48,515 nucleotides of DNA, from assembly GCA_051000755.1 (NCBI GenBank), contig JBPCNZ010000159.1:1-48515 (forward strand), written 5' to 3'. Both the position numbers and the translations under genes were made by a program. The stretch comes from JALZAH01 sp051000755 (lineage in GTDB: Bacteria; Actinomycetota; Acidimicrobiia; Acidimicrobiales; Palsa-688). Position 1 is the first letter of the stretch; each line of letters opens with the position of its first letter. Below, in pieces: positions 16,547 to 24,961 of this stretch. Below the pieces are notes generated by a model. It saw only the letters and a list, made by a program, of their open reading frames with translations, was not told where the DNA came from and did not search any database.

Positions 16547-16939
16547 ATGAGCACGGCTGCCCCCCCCACCCAGGAACGTCAGGAACGACCGTGGCAGCGC
16601 GCCAGCCGTCGGCGGCGGGAGGCTGGCCGTACCCACATCCGCTCGATCTGGTTCCTGCGGCGGATGGCGGTGGCTGAGGCCACCGCGTTTCTGGCTCTGC
16701 TCGCCGTTGCCATTCTGCATTCGGTCACCGGCGGCGCCGGTACCGCCCTGTTCGTGCTCGGCAACGTGCACGGGGCGATATTCACCACCTACCTGATCAG
16801 CATCTTCGTGTTCCGGTCCAAGGTCGGGTGGGGTCCACTGATGCTGTTGCTGGTCCTGCTGGCCGGGTTCATCCCCGGAGGCGGGCTGATGGTGGAGCGC
16901 TGGGCCTTGGCCGCTCCCGGCCGGGAGGAGCGGAGCTAG
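16547..16939 (+). CDS. DUF3817 integral membrane protein
   Basis: 130 aa. After an Arg-rich cytoplasmic N-terminus (RRRREAGRTHIRSIW) come three membrane spans: MAVAEATAFLALLAVAIL, ALFVLGNVHGAIFTTYLISI and LMLLLVLLAGFIPGGGLMVE. The Glu in the first span and NVHG in the second match DUF3817, an actinobacterial family of unknown role. Its stop overlaps the convergent acyl-CoA dehydrogenase by 4 bp. Confidence 0.85.
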   Translation: MSTAAPPTQERQERPWQRASRRRREAGRTHIRSIWFLRRMAVAEATAFLALLAVAILHSVTGGAGTALFVLGNVHGAIFTTYLISIFVFRSKVGWGPLMLLLVLLAGFIPGGGLMVERWALAAPGREERS

Positions 16940-18135
16940 TTGCGGGGCACCTTGGACCAGGCCACGCCCTTGTCCGGGCGTGGCTCGCCGGGCAGGCCGA
17001 GGACCCGCTCGCCCAAGATGTTGCGCATGATCTCCGAGGTGCCGCCCTCGATCGAGTTGGCCCGCGAGCGCAGGAACAGCTTCTGCGGTCCGCCACCCAG
17101 GCCCCCGGCATCGACCGGGCGGTGCATCTCGTAGGAGTCGTAGAGCATGCCCTCGGCGCCGAGCAGGTCGACGCACAGCTCGAGGATCCGCTTGTTGAGC
17201 TCGGCGAAGTGGAGCTTGGACGTGGATCCCTCAGGCCCGGGGGTGCCGGCCCGGGAGCTCTGGGCGGCCCGGATGCTCGTCAGGCGCAACGCCTCGGCCT
17301 CGATCCACAGCCGCATCAGCCGGTCCCGGAGGACCGGACCGGCATCGGGGTGCTTGCGCCACAACTGGACGGCCAGGCCGATGTAGCCCGCGCCTCGGGG
17401 GGCGACGCTCCCGCCGATCGACACCCGCTCGTTCATGAGGGTGGTGATGGCCCCGCCCCAGCCCTGCCCCACGTCACTCAGCCGCTCGCTGTCGGGGATG
17501 CGGACGTCGGTGTAGTACACCTCGTTGAACTCGGCGTCGCCGGTCATCTGGCGCAGGGGCCGGACCTCGACGCCGGGGGCGTGCATGTCGACCACGAAGT
17601 AGGTGAGGCCCTTGTGCTTCTCGGCCTCGGTGTCGGAGCGGGCCAGGAGCATGCCGTAGCGGGACGTGTGGGCGAGCGTCGTCCACACCTTCTGGCCGTT
17701 GACGATCCACTCCTCGCCGTCGCGGACCGCTCGGGTGGCCAGGCTGGCTACGTCGGAGCCGGCGCCGGGCTCGGAGAACAGCTGGCACCAGATGTCCTCG
17801 CACGTGAAGAGGGGCCGGAGGTAGCGGCGCTTCTGCTCGTCCGACCCGTGGGCCAGGATGGTCGGAGCGGCCATGCCGTAGCCGATGGCGTTGCTGGCCA
17901 ACTTGTTGGGCGCACCCGCCGCCCGCAGACGGTCGTTGATGCGCGGGGCCAGCCGGCGGGACAACCCCAGGCCCCCGTGGCCCTCCGGGAAGTGCACCCA
18001 CGCCAGTCCGGCGTCGAACTGGGCGCCCAAAAACTTGGTGACCGGTGTGGTCTTCGGGTCATGGTCCGCCAGCAGCTGATCCAGGCGCTCGTCGACGAGA
18101 TGCTCATCGGTGCTCGCCGGGGCGGTGACGGTCAT
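16936..18135 (-). CDS. Acyl-CoA dehydrogenase
   Basis: 399 aa from ATG 18135; this start overlaps the upstream DinB-like gene stop (ATGA), which fixes it. The FAD-binding middle domain shows CQLFSEPGAGSDVASL and VNGQKVWTTLAH, and the C-terminal helical domain ends with RANSIEGGTSEIMRNILGERVLG. The Glu in SIEGGTSE is at the catalytic-base region typical of many actinobacterial ACADs. It introduces a trans-2,3 double bond into an acyl-CoA and passes electrons to ETF. It is the last gene of a six-gene operon, which sets it apart from a general beta-oxidation gene. Confidence 0.94.
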   Translation of the reverse strand: MTVTAPASTDEHLVDERLDQLLADHDPKTTPVTKFLGAQFDAGLAWVHFPEGHGGLGLSRRLAPRINDRLRAAGAPNKLASNAIGYGMAAPTILAHGSDEQKRRYLRPLFTCEDIWCQLFSEPGAGSDVASLATRAVRDGEEWIVNGQKVWTTLAHTSRYGMLLARSDTEAEKHKGLTYFVVDMHAPGVEVRPLRQMTGDAEFNEVYYTDVRIPDSERLSDVGQGWGGAITTLMNERVSIGGSVAPRGAGYIGLAVQLWRKHPDAGPVLRDRLMRLWIEAEALRLTSIRAAQSSRAGTPGPEGSTSKLHFAELNKRILELCVDLLGAEGMLYDSYEMHRPVDAGGLGGGPQKLFLRSRANSIEGGTSEIMRNILGERVLGLPGEPRPDKGVAWSKVPRN

Positions 18136-18671
18136 GGAAGCTCCTCTCTGGCCGGGACCGCAGAACCGGCCCTGGTGTTCCCTACCGTAGCGTCGGCATT
18201 CGCCTGAGCCACCGTGACGGCCCACCCCGCGGTCAGGACGTCCCGGCACCCTTCCATCTGCCCTCGGTGCTGGGCCAGCTCCTCGAAGAGATGGAGCAGG
18301 GCGCCCGCCTGGGAACGACCCTTGGCGTGGCTGGTCCTCGGCGGAAGACGGGGAGGAGCGGCAAGGTCGACGGCGACGAGATCGGCAGCCAGCTGGGTTC
18401 GAGCCTGTCGGGCCCGGGCCACCAGATCGGCGACGGCTCCGGTGGCGAGGAATTCGGATGGACGGTCGCGGTCGATGCTTCGACCAGCGACGACTCTGCC
18501 CGCCCAGTACTCCATCACCCCGAGGCAGTGGGTGAGGATGGCGTAGGGCGTGTTCGTCCCCTCGACGTCCGGTCGGCGGTTGGCGAGGTCGTCCCCGAGG
18601 TCCTCGACCATGGCGATCATCCCGTTGAGGGCCTCGTCGACGAACACCAGATAATCCTCGAGGAAGGTCAT
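18132..18671 (-). CDS. DinB/DUF664-like protein
   Basis: 179 aa. A four-helix-bundle pattern with ALNGMIAMVEDLGDDLANRRP at the N-terminus, then ILTHCLGVMEYW (first metal His region) and LLHLFEELAQHRGQMEGCRD (second His pair) matches the DinB/DUF664 superfamily, which includes thiol-dependent (mycothiol or bacillithiol) transferases. Three His arranged as in metal-binding members are visible. The stop overlaps the dehydrogenase start, and the gene begins 2 bp after the CobW stop, so it is inside the operon. Substrate unknown. Confidence 0.82.
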   Translation of the reverse strand: MTFLEDYLVFVDEALNGMIAMVEDLGDDLANRRPDVEGTNTPYAILTHCLGVMEYWAGRVVAGRSIDRDRPSEFLATGAVADLVARARQARTQLAADLVAVDLAAPPRLPPRTSHAKGRSQAGALLHLFEELAQHRGQMEGCRDVLTAGWAVTVAQANADATVGNTRAGSAVPAREELP

Positions 18672-18673
18672 CC

Positions 18674-19747
18674 TCACAGCCTTCCCTGGTCGAGCGAGCG
18701 GGCCGGGCGCCTGAGGCGCTCCTCGAACCGCCGCAGGGACGTGGAGACATCGTGAGGAGCGAGCGTGTCGAGCACGAAGACCAGCTGGGAGCGGCGCTGT
18801 CCGTCCCAGCGGGCCAGGTGCTCGGGGGGATAGACGACGTGGCCGACTCCGTTCAGTGCCACCGGGCCGCCTTCGCCGGTGTCGACCAGCGCCTTGAAGC
18901 GCAGGACGTGCTCTCCGTGAGCGTGCAGCAACAAGCTCAACCATACGGCGAAGACGCTCCAGTCCAGCGGCTCGTCGAGCTCGACGGACAGAGCTCGAAC
19001 GGTCCCGCCGTGGGCCCTCGTGGCTGTCGAGGTGGACTCGACCTGACGCCTGAGCCGCGGCCCGGAGTCGAGCCCCGAGCGTGGGCCGGGCCAGCTGGCC
19101 TCGTCGAGCTGGCCGAACGTGGCCTCGAGGATGGGTGCGGACGGGTTCAGCACGGCCAGGCGCCGGCGCAGAGCCTCGGCGACCCGCTGTTCGGCGAGGT
19201 CGAGCTTCGTGAGCACGAGCCAATCGGCAGCAGCCACCTGGCGCACCGACTCGGCGTGGCGTTCGAGGTGGGCCAGGGCGCCGGCCGCGTCGACGGCGGT
19301 GACCACGCCGTCGAGGGAGAAGTGGTGCTGGAGGACCGGATCGGCGAGGAGGGCGTTGACGATAGGGCCGGGATCGGCCAGGCCGCTGGTCTCGATCACC
19401 ACCCGCCTGACCTCGCCCGAGTGGGCGGCGGCCTCGGCGCCGGGCGCACCGGCGGCCTCGGGGGCGCCCTCGTCGGCGGCCTCGTCGGCGTCAAGGAGGG
19501 CCCGCAGTGCCTCCACCAGATCGTCCCGCCGGGCGCAGCACAGGCAGCCTCCCGCCAGCAGCACGGTGCGGTCGGCGACCTGGCGCACGAGACGGTGATC
19601 GAGACCTACGGCACCCAGTTCGTTGACGACGACGGCCGTGTCCGCCATGTCGGGACGCCGCAGGAGGTGGCGGACGAGCGTCGTCTTGCCGGCGCCGAGA
19701 AAACCGGTGACGACGAGCACCGGTCGCCGCGTCGGTCCTGCCGTCAC
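18674..19747 (-). CDS. CobW/COG0523 family metal chaperone GTPase
   Basis: 357 aa. GTPase motifs: Walker A GFLGAGKTTL, VNELGAVGLDHRLV, the metal-binding CxCC in GGCLCCARRDDLVEAL, TSGLADPGP, and the base-specific LTKLDLA (TKLD form). The CobW C-terminal domain follows from about residue 240 (LSVELDEPLDWSVFAVWL...). I choose GTG 19747, which overlaps the previous stop (GTGA); a longer version from 19816 is less likely. COG0523 proteins deliver Zn, Co, Fe or Ni to partner enzymes. Its likely client here is one of the hydrolases encoded upstream in the same operon; that is inference. Confidence 0.93.
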   Translation of the reverse strand: MTAGPTRRPVLVVTGFLGAGKTTLVRHLLRRPDMADTAVVVNELGAVGLDHRLVRQVADRTVLLAGGCLCCARRDDLVEALRALLDADEAADEGAPEAAGAPGAEAAAHSGEVRRVVIETSGLADPGPIVNALLADPVLQHHFSLDGVVTAVDAAGALAHLERHAESVRQVAAADWLVLTKLDLAEQRVAEALRRRLAVLNPSAPILEATFGQLDEASWPGPRSGLDSGPRLRRQVESTSTATRAHGGTVRALSVELDEPLDWSVFAVWLSLLLHAHGEHVLRFKALVDTGEGGPVALNGVGHVVYPPEHLARWDGQRRSQLVFVLDTLAPHDVSTSLRRFEERLRRPARSLDQGRL

Positions 19748-20070
19748 AGCGCCTCGAGGAGGGTGGGATCGAGGGGGTCCACCTTCTGCTGGGCCAGGCG
19801 ATCGGCCACCGGCCACAGCTCGCCCAGGTCACGAACGATGGCGCCGGCGCCCTTGCCGTTCGTCACCACGAAACCGCGGCCTGCGAAATCGGTCACTCCC
19901 AGGCCATAGCGATGCAGCACCGCCCGCAGCACGGCGATGCGACGGAGATGCTCCCGGCGCCGACGCCCGTCGCCGTCCTGATCGGGCAGGGCTCCGTCAC
20001 CGGCGTCGCCGTCGTCGCGCCGGTCGGTCCAATGCCGTCGGACGACCGGCGCCCCGCAGAGGACGCACAT
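19744..20070 (-). CDS. Small protein with N-terminal CxxC, unknown function
   Basis: 108 aa. It opens with MCVLCGAPVVRRHW, a metal-knuckle-like Cys pair, then an acidic/Arg-rich hinge, a helix (RRIAVLRAVLHRYGLGVTDF) and a closing RDLGELWPVADRLAQQKVDPLD. I do not recognise a named family. It is coupled to the CobW gene (GTGA overlap) and starts 9 bp after the NodB-like gene stop, so it should work with these. A role in holding a metal or guiding the CobW protein to its client is plausible but unproven. Confidence 0.75.
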   Translation of the reverse strand: MCVLCGAPVVRRHWTDRRDDGDAGDGALPDQDGDGRRRREHLRRIAVLRAVLHRYGLGVTDFAGRGFVVTNGKGAGAIVRDLGELWPVADRLAQQKVDPLDPTLLEAL

Positions 20071-20079
20071 CGGTCGTCG

Positions 20080-20964
20080 TCAGCCCTGGCGCGGTTGGCG
20101 GCGGGCGAAGTCGTCGGCGATGTCGTCGAAGGTCACCCAGCGCACGCCGTCGTGGCTGCTGATGTGCTCGATCAGACGCTCATGGGCCAAGAGGACCTGG
20201 GGGCGGCCGCTGACGTCGGGATGCACGGTCATGGTGAACACGGCGTAGTCGTGCTCGCGGTACACCCAGTCGAACTGGTCACGCCACATCGATTCGATGT
20301 GGCGCGGACTGACAAACCCGTGGCTGTTGGGCGAGCCCTTGATGAACATCATCGGCGGCAGGTCGTCCAGATACCAGTTGGCGGGAATCTCGATGAGGTC
20401 CGTTTCCTTGCCCCGTACCAGCGGCTTCATCCACTCCTCGGCCCGTTGCGAGTAGTCGATCTTGGTCCACGTGTCACCGACTCGGACGTAGTACGGATGA
20501 AAGTCGTTGTGCATCAGGCTGTGGTCGTATTTGATGCCGCTCTCGAGCAGGAGCTCGTTGGTGACGGTGGAGAACTCCCACCAGGGCGCCACGTAGCCGG
20601 TCGGTCGCCGGCCCGAGAGCTGCTCCACCAGATCGATGCAGTGATGGAGCACGGATGCTTCCTGGGCCCGGGTCATGGCAATGGGGTTTTCATGCGAGTA
20701 CCCGTGCACGCCGATCTCGTGACCTGCCTCGGCCACCGCGGCCATCTCTTCGGGGAATGTCTCCACCGAGTGTCCGGGGATGAACCACGTGGTGCGCAGC
20801 CCGTAACGCGCGAACAGTTGGAGGAGTCGGGGCGATCCGATCTCTCCCGAGAACAACCCCCGCGAGATGTCATCAGGGGAATCCTCCCCGCCGTAGGAGC
20901 CGAGCCAGCCGGCGACGGCGTCGACGTCCACTCCGTAGGCGACCAGGATCTCTTTATCGGCCAT
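20080..20964 (-). CDS. NodB-fold polysaccharide deacetylase / cyclic-imidase-like hydrolase (PgdA type)
   Basis: 294 aa, no signal peptide, so it acts in the cytoplasm. The N-terminus EILVAYGVDVDAVAGWLGSY carries the metal Asp (D13/D15); the other ligands are H87 and H91 in GHEIGVHGYSHENP. TWFIPGHSVETFP and VAPWWEFS are also shared with Helicobacter pylori PgdA (HP0310), to which it looks strikingly close. That group has been linked both to peptidoglycan deacetylation and, by structure, to imide or allantoin-type hydrolases; the cytoplasmic location and the asparaginase neighbour favour a small-molecule amide or imide substrate. A good ribosome site (GAGGAGG) precedes ATG 20964; the gene overlaps the asparaginase by 11 bp. 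Confidence 0.88.
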   Translation of the reverse strand: MADKEILVAYGVDVDAVAGWLGSYGGEDSPDDISRGLFSGEIGSPRLLQLFARYGLRTTWFIPGHSVETFPEEMAAVAEAGHEIGVHGYSHENPIAMTRAQEASVLHHCIDLVEQLSGRRPTGYVAPWWEFSTVTNELLLESGIKYDHSLMHNDFHPYYVRVGDTWTKIDYSQRAEEWMKPLVRGKETDLIEIPANWYLDDLPPMMFIKGSPNSHGFVSPRHIESMWRDQFDWVYREHDYAVFTMTVHPDVSGRPQVLLAHERLIEHISSHDGVRWVTFDDIADDFARRQPRQG

Positions 20965-21982
20965 TGTTGCCTCCTCGTTCCAGCGATCGGGAATCTAAAT
21001 GGGGCGCCACCAGACGAGCGATGTCGCCAGGCGATCGTGCCTGGGGCAGAGCAGCCATGAGCAGGATCCGCGCCTTCGGCCCGCTCAGGTCGCCACCGAA
21101 GATGGCCCCCGCCTGGGCCAGGTCGTAACCGCCCCCCTGGCCATAGACGGGCGCCACCGAACCAGCCGGGCAGCGAGAGGTCACCACCACCGTCACCCCC
21201 GCTTCGACGGCGCCGGTGACGGAGGCCAGGACGGCATCGTTGGCGTTGCCCAACCCGAACCCCTCGATGACGATGGCCCGGTAGCCCCGTTCCACGGCCG
21301 CGTCGACGAACGAGCCGTCGATGCCCGCCGCCAGCTTCACCAGCGCCACCTTGGATTCGATGGCGTCGGCCCCCACCAGATTGGCGGGGCGAACCGGCCG
21401 GTAGCGCAATCGGAACTCCCCCTCGGGGCCCAGCTCGCCCAGGGGGCCACCCTGCGGTGCCCCGAAGGCCCGCAGTGCGTAGGTGTGCACCTTGGTCGCC
21501 GCCCGGGCGGCGTCGACCCGCCCCTCGAAGGCGATCACCGCCCCGAGGCCACGGGCCGCGGGGGCCCGGGCCAGCCGAACCGCTCCCAACAGGTTGGCGG
21601 GGCCGTCCGCTCCCGGAGATCTGGCATGGCGCTGGGCGCCCGTGAACACGATCGGCTCGTCCCCGCCGAAGAGGAGATCCGTGAGGTAGGCCGACTCTTC
21701 CATCGTGTCGGTCCCATGCGTCACGACCACCCCACCCACGTCGGGCCGGGCCGCCGCCGAGCGCGCCGCCCTGGCGATCTCGAGGATCTCGAGGGCCTGG
21801 ATGCGGAAGGCGTTGACGTTCATGAGGTCCTGGACCTCGATCGGTCCCTCGTCGGCCAGACCCGGGACGGCAGAAGCCAGCTCCTCCCCCGAAAGGGAGC
21901 TGACCACCCCCGCGTCGCCGGGACGGGACGCAATGGTCCCCCCGGTGGCGATGATCACGGTTACCGGCGCGGCGTCAACCAC
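20954..21982 (-). CDS. ansA: L-asparaginase family amidohydrolase
   Basis: 342 aa from GTG 21982. Both catalytic threonine motifs are present: ATGGTIAS (about residues 12-19) and VVVTHGTDTMEESAY (about 85-100), together with the later Lys in the family position. No signal peptide, so this is a cytoplasmic type I enzyme turning asparagine, or a related amide, into the acid and ammonia. It is the first gene of the six-gene minus-strand operon; the promoter should lie in 21983-22030, back to back with the PBP gene. Confidence 0.92.
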   Translation of the reverse strand: MVDAAPVTVIIATGGTIASRPGDAGVVSSLSGEELASAVPGLADEGPIEVQDLMNVNAFRIQALEILEIARAARSAAARPDVGGVVVTHGTDTMEESAYLTDLLFGGDEPIVFTGAQRHARSPGADGPANLLGAVRLARAPAARGLGAVIAFEGRVDAARAATKVHTYALRAFGAPQGGPLGELGPEGEFRLRYRPVRPANLVGADAIESKVALVKLAAGIDGSFVDAAVERGYRAIVIEGFGLGNANDAVLASVTGAVEAGVTVVVTSRCPAGSVAPVYGQGGGYDLAQAGAIFGGDLSGPKARILLMAALPQARSPGDIARLVAPHLDSRSLERGGNNGR

Positions 21983-22032
21983 GGTCAGTCGAACGTAACA
22001 GGCAAGTGACGGGGCGGCAAGGAGTCGCGACC

Positions 22033-24093
22033 GTGCCAGCCTGCACCGTCACCGGCGGGGTCGGGGGCTACGCTGAGCCCTCCGTGCGCAGGATCAGTCG
22101 GATCTTCTTCACTCTCATCGCCGCATCCGCCATCGTGGCTGCGGGGGTGAGCGGCCTGGTGGCGACCGGCGTCGGCGTCGTCAGCCACGCCACCTCGGCG
22201 CAGGCCGCTCCGCTGCCCCCGCTGGCCCCTGCCCCCCTCGAGCCTTCCACCGTGTACGCCGCCGATGGCACCACCGTCCTGGCCGTGTTCCACGCCTCGG
22301 CCCGCCGCCTCCCGGTGACCTTCGCCCAGGTCTCCAAGATCCTGGTCAACGCGGTGTTGGACACCGAGGACGCCCGCTTCTACATCCACGGCGGGTTCGA
22401 CATCCCCTCCACGGTGCGGGCCCTGGCTTCTGACACCAGCGCCGGTGGGGGCCTCCAGGGCGGCTCGACCATCACCCAGCAACTGGTCAAGCAGACCTAC
22501 CTGACGTCGCAGCGCAAGGTGTCGCGCAAGGTCAAGGAGGCCGTCCTGGCGGACCGGGTGGAGAAGCACTACACCAAGGACCAGATCCTCGAGGCCTATC
22601 TCAACACCATCTATCTGGGCAACGGGGCCTACGGCGTGCAGGCCGCAGCCAGCACGTACTTCAACACCGACGTGGGCAACCTCACCGTTCCCGAGGCTGC
22701 CCTCCTGGCCGGGCTCATCCAGAACCCCAACGGGTACGACCCCATCTTGGAGCCCGGCGCAGCCCGCACCCGGCGGGCCGAGGTGCTGAGCCGGATGGTC
22801 CACTACCAGACCATCTCCCAGGCCCAGGCCGACACGGCCAACGCCACGCCGCTGCCCACGGCGGTGACCGCCCCCGGTGCCCCGAGCCCCGACGCCACCA
22901 ACAACGACTACGTCCGGGAGGTGGAGAGCGAGTTGCTGGGGTCGAACAGCCCGCTCGGGGGGAGCTACACCGACCGCTACGACGCCCTCTTCGAGGGGGG
23001 CCTGAAGATCTACACCAACCTCGACACCACCTTGCAGAGCACCGCCGAGCAGAAGTCGGCGGCCGATACGCCGAGCAACAGCCAGGGCTTCGAGGAGGCG
23101 GAGGTCACCATCGACTCGAGCACCGGGAAGGTGCGGGCCCTCGTGGGCGGGGCCACCAGCTCGCAGTACGACATCATCACCCAGGGGACCCGCCAGCCCG
23201 GCTCGGGGTTCAAGATCTTCACCCTGCTCGCCGCCCTGGAGAAGGGGTACAACCCGACGGACACCATCAACGGCAGCTCACCGTGCGCCATCGACTTTCC
23301 CACCGACCACGATCTGGTCAACGCCCCGGCCCACAACGACGAGGGCCCCGGTGGTGGTGTCCAGACCCTGCTGGTGGCCACCGCCCAATCGACCAACTGC
23401 GCCTACATCCGCCTGGCCCATGAGGTGGGGTTGCCGGCCGTGGTGGAGATGGCCCACCGGCTGGGGATCGCCGAGAACATCCCGCCCTTCCCGGCGATCG
23501 TCATCGGCGCCACGGCCGTCCACCCTCTGGAGATGGCGGCCGCCTATGCGACCCTGAGCGCCGACGGGATCTACCACCGGCCGACGTTCATCGATCACGT
23601 CCTCGACCGCACGGGCGCCACCATCTACACCGGGGCCGATCCCGGGCACCGGGTCATCTCCTCCCAGGTGGCCCGGCAGGCCACCCAGGCCTTCACCGGC
23701 GTCCTCGTGTCCGGCACCGCCGCGGGCAAGGGCCTGGGCCGGCCGGCCGCCGGCAAGACCGGTACCACGGAGAACTCCGACGATGCCTGGTTCAACGGTT
23801 ACACGCCGAGCCTGGAGACCACCGTGTGGATGGGTGCCGCCAACGGGGAGACCCCGATGACCGACGTCGGCGGGCTGTCCTCGGTCTTCGGTGGCACCTT
23901 CCCGGCCACCACGTGGCAGGACATCATGACCGCCGACGTGGCCAACAGCCCCATCCAGTACTTCGACAGCCCCGATGCCGGCGGCCCCAGCAAGTTCATC
24001 GACTCCGCTCAGCTGCAGAAGGACGACCACAGCGCCGGCAGCTACTACAACTACAACAACGGCACCAGTTCCCGGAGCCGGGGCCACCCGTGA
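22033..24093 (+). CDS. Class A penicillin-binding protein (bifunctional)
   Basis: 686 aa from GTG 22033, chosen because AAGGAG at 22019-22024 stands 8 bp upstream; GTG 22006 and 22084 are in frame too. A membrane anchor (IFFTLIAASAIVAAG) is followed by a GT51 glycosyltransferase: EDARFYIHGGFD, GGSTITQQLVKQTYL and ILEAYLNTIYLGNGAYGVQAA. The transpeptidase has SGFK (SxxK nucleophile), STN (SxN) and GKTGTTENSDDAWF (KTG). It polymerises and crosslinks peptidoglycan outside the membrane. The C-terminus is short and ends in NYNNGTSSRSRGHP, with no PASTA domain. The stop overlaps the next gene (GTGA). Confidence 0.95.
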   Translation: MPACTVTGGVGGYAEPSVRRISRIFFTLIAASAIVAAGVSGLVATGVGVVSHATSAQAAPLPPLAPAPLEPSTVYAADGTTVLAVFHASARRLPVTFAQVSKILVNAVLDTEDARFYIHGGFDIPSTVRALASDTSAGGGLQGGSTITQQLVKQTYLTSQRKVSRKVKEAVLADRVEKHYTKDQILEAYLNTIYLGNGAYGVQAAASTYFNTDVGNLTVPEAALLAGLIQNPNGYDPILEPGAARTRRAEVLSRMVHYQTISQAQADTANATPLPTAVTAPGAPSPDATNNDYVREVESELLGSNSPLGGSYTDRYDALFEGGLKIYTNLDTTLQSTAEQKSAADTPSNSQGFEEAEVTIDSSTGKVRALVGGATSSQYDIITQGTRQPGSGFKIFTLLAALEKGYNPTDTINGSSPCAIDFPTDHDLVNAPAHNDEGPGGGVQTLLVATAQSTNCAYIRLAHEVGLPAVVEMAHRLGIAENIPPFPAIVIGATAVHPLEMAAAYATLSADGIYHRPTFIDHVLDRTGATIYTGADPGHRVISSQVARQATQAFTGVLVSGTAAGKGLGRPAAGKTGTTENSDDAWFNGYTPSLETTVWMGAANGETPMTDVGGLSSVFGGTFPATTWQDIMTADVANSPIQYFDSPDAGGPSKFIDSAQLQKDDHSAGSYYNYNNGTSSRSRGHP

Positions 24094-24812
24094 GCAGCCC
24101 GGCCCTCGACGCCCTCCTGGCCCTCCAGGACGTCGACACGGACGTCGACCGCCACCGGCACCGCCGGGACGCCCTGCCCGACAAGCACGAGGCGGCAGAG
24201 GTCGATCGGCGCATCGCCGTCCTCGACCGTGACGGCGCCGAGGTCGGGGCCATCCTGGCCGAGATCGTTGCTCGCGAGGAGGCCCTGGAGGCGGACCTGG
24301 CCGCTACCGAGACCCGCATCGCCGAGGTCAACAGACGGCTCTACGGGGGACAGGTCGCCGCCTCCCGGGAGCTGCAGGCCATGGCGGCGGACGTCAAGGC
24401 CCTCCAGGCTCGCCAGTCCAACCTGGAGGATCGTGTCCTCGTGGTGCTCGACGAGCGCGAGCCCCACGACCATCGCCTCGCTGCCCTCGCCGCCGAGCGG
24501 GCCGGGGCCGAGGGCCGCCGAGGCGACCTGGCGGTCACGATCGCCGGCGACGAGGCGGAGATCGACGCCGAGATCGCAGCCCTCGTCGAGCAGCGCGCCG
24601 CCCTGGTCTCGGAGGTTCCGGCTGATCTGCTGGCCACCTACGAGCGGATCCGGTCCCGCCTCGGCGGGGTGGGCGTGGCCCGCCTGGTCGGCTCCCAGTG
24701 CCAGGGCTGCTTCCTGACCCTGCCGTCCGGCGAGGTCGACCGTCTCCGGCATCTCCCGAGCGACGCCGTCGTCACCTGTGAAGACTGCGGCCGCATCCTC
24801 GTCGTCGGCTGA
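24090..24812 (+). CDS. Coiled-coil C4 zinc-ribbon protein
   Basis: 240 aa, starting at GTG 24090 inside the PBP stop. Residues 1-170 are nearly all charged heptad-like helix (about 60 Glu/Asp/Arg; VDRRIAVLDRDGAEVGAIL...), followed by CQGC...CEDCGRILV, a four-Cys zinc ribbon near the C-terminus. This matches the widespread C4-type zinc-ribbon/CT398-like family, thought to be an adaptor in nucleic-acid or export systems. The spacing of Cys pairs is about 36 residues. Coupling to the PBP is probably for expression only. Confidence 0.85.
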   Translation: MSSPALDALLALQDVDTDVDRHRHRRDALPDKHEAAEVDRRIAVLDRDGAEVGAILAEIVAREEALEADLAATETRIAEVNRRLYGGQVAASRELQAMAADVKALQARQSNLEDRVLVVLDEREPHDHRLAALAAERAGAEGRRGDLAVTIAGDEAEIDAEIAALVEQRAALVSEVPADLLATYERIRSRLGGVGVARLVGSQCQGCFLTLPSGEVDRLRHLPSDAVVTCEDCGRILVVG

Positions 24813-24884
24813 ACCTGCGCCTCCCGTGCGGGTCGATCCCCGCCGCCCGGGACCCCGCCGCCCGGGCTCCTCGACCTGATAACC

Positions 24885-24905
24885 TTCGTTAGAGTAACTA
24901 ACGAA
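24885..24905. promoter_or_regulatory. Perfect palindrome, likely MarR/TetR-type operator
   Basis: TTCGTTAG-AGTAA-CTAACGAA has perfect 8-bp arms. It is AT-rich in a very GC-rich setting and lies 57 bp upstream of the exporter start, as expected for a repressor site over the promoter. No regulator gene is adjacent, so the protein that binds it must be encoded elsewhere. Confidence 0.72.
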
Positions 24906-24961
24906 GCGGACCGGCCTCCGGGAGGCGCCACGAACGGTGCACCAATGACAAGGGTGAGCCC

